A DNA stretch of 64,000 nt from Cristatella mucedo (taxonomy: Eukaryota; Bryozoa; Phylactolaemata; Cristatellidae): the NCBI GenBank assembly GCA_009760855.2, contig WPIO01000040.1, positions 2,450,501-2,514,500 on the forward strand, written 5' to 3'. Under the pieces are notes generated by a model. That model searched no databases. It had not been told where the DNA came from and worked only from the letters and a program-made list of their open reading frames with translations. Shown here piece by piece: positions 59,538 to 64,000 of the stretch (position 1 is the stretch's first letter; every line of letters begins with the position of its first letter). A program made the position numbers and the translations under genes.

Positions 59538-59749
59538 TAACAGACAACAGTTAATGATCTAGACATTCACTGCAGAACCATCTTTGGGCAAACTTTGCTA
59601 GGGGGCCAAGGGCATTGTATTGTAGGCCGCAACTCAAAGCTTTGAACAAGATCAAATGCCACTCCAAGAACGATCTCCTAACAATGTAAAAGATCATCTG
59701 TAAATCGTGAGAGCCTTCCCACCCTAACATATGGCTGCACCAAGCCATC

Positions 59750-61791
59750 CTAGTATTTCACACCGGTGTACTCGCTAGGAAAAGCTGTGTGGAGCAAGCC
59801 ACCTCCGACAATGCGGGGTAGACCGCCGGCGTTGGGAATTATCTGCCAAGACAGAGAGAATGTAACATTCTCGTTAGCCCTAAAACAAAAAATGCATACT
59901 CAGCTGCACAGATCCTCGGTAAGTGAACAGGCACCTTATTATCAACCAGCATGGCATCAGGAGGTAGAAAAGGCCGTTGGGTGAGCAGACCCATGCCGAG
60001 AAGACAACTTATGTAAACAAATGTAAACGTCGGGTGCAGCAATAAGGGAGTAAAGTATCCAGACACTGTGCATGGCAGGCAGACGGCAGCAGAGGCAGCC
60101 GCACACGCAGCAAACGGACTTTACTTCCACCTGGTGGTGCCAGCGGCAAGAGGGTGGGTGGGTGGGTGGGTGGGTGATTGCCCAGCAACGCGACATTCAC
60201 CGATTGTTGTGTAGTCGGACCACCCAAGAATCATAACCAAACTGTCACTATTAGAGCTCCAGAGTGCACTCAGTCAGCTTATCAGCGACTCAGACACGTC
60301 GTTAGGTTGTGCAAGCAGCTGCTGTATTAGCAGAATCCTACACTGTTCTGAGATTCAGCCACGATCAGGGTACCCTACGGTGCACCAATTTTCGAAACCG
60401 CATACGCGACATGGCACAGCTTTGATCATTAGCTTTCGCTCAAATGTGCTCGGCATGTGCTGTACCCTACATAGCAAGAAAGATGGGAGTAAGAAACATC
60501 TACACCCGCTACAGCAAACGACTTGATACTAATAATAACATGTCGTTTGTATACTGCCCTAAGAGAACTCAATCTTTATCTAGGCGTTTTACAAATCGCC
60601 ACTGGAACATCAATAATCACTAAAAAAGCAAAAGCAAACAAGTAGCACGTGCTTAGGCCAGCATGCTAAAGCAAACATGCCAACATTCACAGCCATTGGC
60701 TCAGAGCAAGTTCTCCTTTTTTTTTAAAGCTAATTACCCTCAGCTTATTCTGTACGGCGTAGCTACTACAACTTAGTCTGTACGGCATAACTATTATTCA
60801 CTGTTATTATTTATTATTATTTCACTATTAACTATTATTCCCTTAAGCCACCTACACTTTCTGGGGCGCCGACACGAAAAATGGTCGTCTACTCGTCGCG
60901 CCATGTCTTCATTTTGCTTTCAGTGACTGTTGCTTGGCAACGGATACTTTGGGCTGCAGGTCCCACATTACGAAATGCACATGAAACGACGATGCCGGCA
61001 GATCTCCGTGTGACCGGGCACGTGACTTCTCCAACCGTCCTTGGCACACTGATAATGATATTAATAATAATACTACTACATTTGAATATAGTGCCCTCAG
61101 AGAACTGAATCTATTTCTAGGCACTTTACAGATGCTGCAAAGAAAGCATGACCAAATGTTCGATGTATCCGCATGCAGCAGGCACAGTGTAAGCCTATAC
61201 GTGCACATAAAGGTCCACGCTGGTTCCACGTTCTCTGTGGGCTTCTGCCCTCGCACGAGCGAGTGAGCAAGCCGGCGCCGTGGCACCACAGGACGCAAGG
61301 GCTCTGCTTTGCTTAGCACGAGGCCTCAAACTGCGGATCTTGTTCGCAGCCGCAAACAACCATCAATCCGCTGGCAACCTGTGCTGTTGCTGCTGCTGCA
61401 CGGTCGCATAAGCAGCTAGGGGCCGGAGCGCATTATTGACAAATAGATAAAAAATCGATGCAGTGCCGTAAAGTGCCTAACGCCATCGCACGATGCTCCT
61501 GCTGCTGCCATCGAGTGCATGCCGCGATGACAGCCAAGACCCCCCACGCAAGCACGCGCGCACACACACACACACACACCGGGCTGCCGCAGGAAAGAGC
61601 ACACACGAACGTAGGCCGGGGGCCTGAGGGGCGGGCGGCATCGAGTGGGCGTGGCAAGGACGGGACAAGACTAACCTCAGACCCTTGCCGTCATCGAAAA
61701 AATAATATTTGCTGTTGGCGCCCTTGACGTTCAGCTTGGCATTTTCTCCGCGTTTGATAATTTTATCCCACAGCACCACTTGGTTGATGGC
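59750..61791 (-). CDS. SPCS3: Signal peptidase complex subunit 3, last two exons (partial)
   Basis: Coding exons are 61791-61676 and 59879-59750 with a GT-AG intron of phase 2. The 81 residues read [30 protein letters not shown] joined to [20 protein letters not shown], then the terminal [11 protein letters not shown] and stop. They match the C-terminal half of SPCS3/SPC22-23 ([32 protein letters not shown]). The subunit is a single-pass ER membrane protein of the signal peptidase complex with a lumenal C-terminus. It is needed for cleavage of signal peptides. NVT is a conserved N-glycosylation sequon. The N-terminal exons with the membrane helix were not found between 61791 and 64000 and probably lie beyond the window. 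The gene is convergent with the USP gene. Confidence 0.93.
60153..60176. repeat. (GGGT)n short repeat in SPCS3 intron
   Basis: Five to six GGGT units. Confidence 0.85.
60528..60610 (-). mobile_element. LINE/SINE 3'-tail fragment in SPCS3 intron
   Basis: AATAATAACATGTCGTTTGT, ACTGCCCTAAGAGAACTCAA, TCTTTATCTAGGCGTTTTAC. Confidence 0.65.
61052..61170 (-). mobile_element. LINE family 1 3'-tail fragment in SPCS3 intron
   Basis: AATAATAATACTACTACATT, TAGTGCCCTCAGAGAACTGA, TCTATTTCTAGGCACTTTAC, AGATGCTGCAAAGAAAGC. Confidence 0.75.
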
Positions 61792-62227
61792 CTGAAAGAT
61801 TGCATAAGAACACAGGTGCACTCAAAAAGTAAATGAATCAACCACCTGGGCATTCAAGTGCTCAAAAAGCAAATCAATTCAACTGGATACAGAAGAGCGA
61901 CAGCTCCGCTCGGCGCTGATCGGCCTGATCTGATCCGGCGCTGATCCGAGCAACATCATAAGCAGTAGCAGCAGCGCTGTCACGTTCTCGGCAGCCCGCC
62001 GTTGAATTCGTGCCTTGCACCAATTTCGACTTCAACTTCTTCTCCTGCGCTGAGCTTGATCAACCGACGATTAGACTGACTAAGCTGACGGCACCACTTA
62101 AGAGTCGGCTGGTTCCGGCCAGAGAGTTCATGGCAACGACAGAATGCTACCGAGTGCTAGCGACCGAGAAGACTGTCCTCGATTCTAGGGGGAGGGGAGG
62201 AGTAAGCATTCGGCTGGACTAGAAGGC

Positions 62228-63160
62228 TTTGCTCTTCTTATAGGTGATGCTGCTATTGTGCGACCGTCCCCGTGTGCTCGGAATTTAGGTGTCGTCTTCG
62301 ACAGCTGCCTAAATTTTTGAAAGTTTCATTAAGAAGACTGCTTTCACAGCTAGCCACCACGTCCGATCCCTATGCAAGACTAGAAACTGTCTTCCGTGGT
62401 GGCTTGCCAACAAACTTACCTAGCTCCTTAGCTCTGTCTCTGCAAGATTATTGTAATCCACTTTAGGCTGGGCTTCCGAAAAGAAAGCCACTAGACGACA
62501 TCACAAGATCACTGCAGCTGCTGATGAATATGGCTGAAAGGTTAGTCTGCAAATCCCAGAGGTTTGATTCTTTGCTAAATGAGCTAGCTAGGATGGCTGC
62601 CGATTGATTTACGGATGCAGAGCAAAGTTCTTACGCTCGCCCACAAGGCCCGCCATGGCTTGGCTCCTTCATACCTAGCTGAACTGCTGCACCAGTTTCA
62701 GCCTGTTTGTGCCCTCAGGTCCCGTGTGGACAATAAATTAGCTGTTCCATTCCTCCGCTTAAAGACCGTTGGCGACAGAAGCTTGAGCTCTGCAGGTCCT
62801 AGACTGTGGAACTCGCTTCCACAATTCTTACGCAACGACAAATACTCTCCTACTGCCGACTATGGCTCATCTTTTTCAGCGGTCCCGAGCTGCTACTTCC
62901 ATGCTACTCACTACCTCAACTGATCTTCTAAATGCTATGATTCCAACTTTCTCTTTGTTGCATGAGATAAGGTCTGTTGGCTACCGAATGCGTACCGAAA
63001 GCTGCTTAGGTTGCGAGAGTGCTATACAAAACTCTCCTGCGTAACACTCACATAGTCTTTGTGGCTTTGTGAGAGATCGAGTTCTCTGAGGGTGCTTTAT
63101 CAAGTCCATTATTATTATTATTTGTGGAGTCACAGCTGGAGATACATTACATTACTCTAT
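62228..63160 (+). mobile_element. CR1/L2-type LINE family 2, C-terminal half, with nested insertion
   Basis: The frame 62615-62923 reads [60 protein letters not shown], matching the LINE at 10.8-11.9 kb. The upstream part is broken by stops. The 3' end GGAGATACATTACATTAC is interrupted at about 63065-63122 by a LINE family 1 tail. Confidence 0.8.
63068..63122 (+). mobile_element. Tiny LINE family 1 tail nested in a LINE family 2 copy
   Basis: GAGATCGAGTTCTCTGAGGG, TGCTTTATCAAGTCC and an ATT tail, flanked by short TTTGTG repeats that may be the target duplication. Confidence 0.7.
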
Positions 63161-63932
63161 GACACAGCATGCTATCTTTAATCTGCCCCCTTCAGTTAGG
63201 TTCAACCGCAAGTGCCCTAACCGACAGGGCGGCAATTAAAAGACGAAAAATGCCAAGGCTGATGCGGAATGAATGCACTCGGGAAATGATAAAAACCTAG
63301 GATCAATAGGATCCTAGGATGCTAGGATATCATGGCTCTGCATCAAGCATCTGCATCATGGCTCTGCAGCTGAATGGTGAATCCGGCAGCAGAAGCAGGC
63401 AAAAACAGCCGTCGCAGCAGTGCTGCTCGGCAGACGTGCAGTTCCTTTGAACTTCGATGAAAAAGAATGCAGAGGCATAATATGAAATGGCAAATCTAAT
63501 GGCCGGCTCACAGTCAGTACAAACGGGCTCTACCTAGAATCTGAACATTTGGTGGTTGAAGAGAAGTAGAACAAACATACAAAACATCTGCACACCGAGT
63601 AAGCCGTGCTCCAGGCATGACGTTGACTCCAAACTCACGAGGGCCAAGGGCCACGAGGTTGCATTAGCGAGAAACCCGAGCAACATTAAGCAAGACCTGG
63701 GCAAGGTAGCTAGCTAGCTAGCTAGCTGGCTGGCTGGCTTGACCGAGACTGAGCAGTCGCACAAGCAGACGTGATGCAGCCGCTGTTTCTATTCGATTCA
63801 ACCGCGACTATTCAGACAAATTCCGAATACCTATTTGGCTCATTATTCGTTTCCTGAGCTATCACCAAGCGAATACTCGGTAAAGCCCTACTTAGAACAC
63901 GTTGTACACAATCAATGTCCTTGCCTTGCAGG
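63161..63932. other. No recognised gene
   Basis: Contains an (AGCT)n then (GGCT)n run near 63707-63738. No SPCS3 exon was detected here on the minus strand. Confidence 0.4.
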
Positions 63933-64000
63933 TTTGGCCCAGTGGTTAAGGTGCTCGCTCCGACCAAGGTCTGGCAGAGGTCGAGGGCTCGAGCCCCGAG
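63933..64000 (+). mobile_element. SINE-A head, cut by the window end
   Basis: GGTTTGGCCCAGTGGTTAAG (A-box), GTGCTCGCTCCGACCAAGGT, then GGGCTCGAGCCCCGAG (B-box). Confidence 0.75.

Noticed and set aside
63933-64000. Possible tRNA gene at the window end
   Set aside because: Matches the SINE-A head at 20286 and elsewhere, not a cloverleaf.

Overview
This window is nuclear DNA from an animal, very probably an invertebrate. It contains spliced genes with GT-AG introns, CR1/L2-type LINE retrotransposons with ATT-repeat tails, tRNA-derived SINEs, a small LTR retrotransposon and very large microsatellites. CpG is not visibly depleted. The species cannot be named from the sequence. The genes are holozoan (ependymin-related) or pan-eukaryotic (USP12/46, RPL21, SPCS3, tRNA-Phe). 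Exon coordinates were derived by hand from splice sites, reading frames and remembered family alignments, with no database search.

Region 1 (1-7.5 kb) and region 2 (19.1-25.6 kb) are two copies of one duplicated block. Each carries a complete six-exon gene on the minus strand for a secreted ependymin-related protein (198 and 194 aa). The copies share all intron phases, a TATA-like box, a CT-rich microsatellite in the same intron, a poly(A) signal just after the stop, and flanks on both sides. Copy 1 has a LINE in its third-from-last... coding gap (between its fourth and fifth exons); copy 2 has a SINE in its last intron and a 30-bp minisatellite beside its first splice donor. The 11.5 kb between them is repeats and unassigned DNA.

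Region 3 (25.9-37 kb) holds LINE and SINE debris, one intact-looking tRNA-Phe(GAA) gene, several hairpins, and a 2-kb LTR element (31,901-33,886) whose only ORF is Gag-like. There is no pol, which is the architecture of a terminal-repeat retrotransposon with GAG (TR-GAG).

Region 4 (37.1-40.0 kb) is RPL21 on the minus strand. It is complete: 160 aa, four coding exons, and a 5' non-coding exon with a TOP-like start and a YY1-like element.

Region 5 (about 49-57.4 kb) is a USP12/USP46-type deubiquitinase on the plus strand. Eight coding exons are resolved (362 codons); only the extreme N-terminus is uncertain. Region 6 (59.5-61.8 kb) is the 3' part of SPCS3, a signal peptidase complex subunit, on the minus strand and convergent with the USP gene. 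Its 5' exons lie beyond the window or were not found.

The genes do not form an operon or pathway. The most interesting material is the ependymin duplication, the gag-only LTR element, and the evidence for LINE/SINE tail sharing and tiny 5'-truncated LINE insertions.
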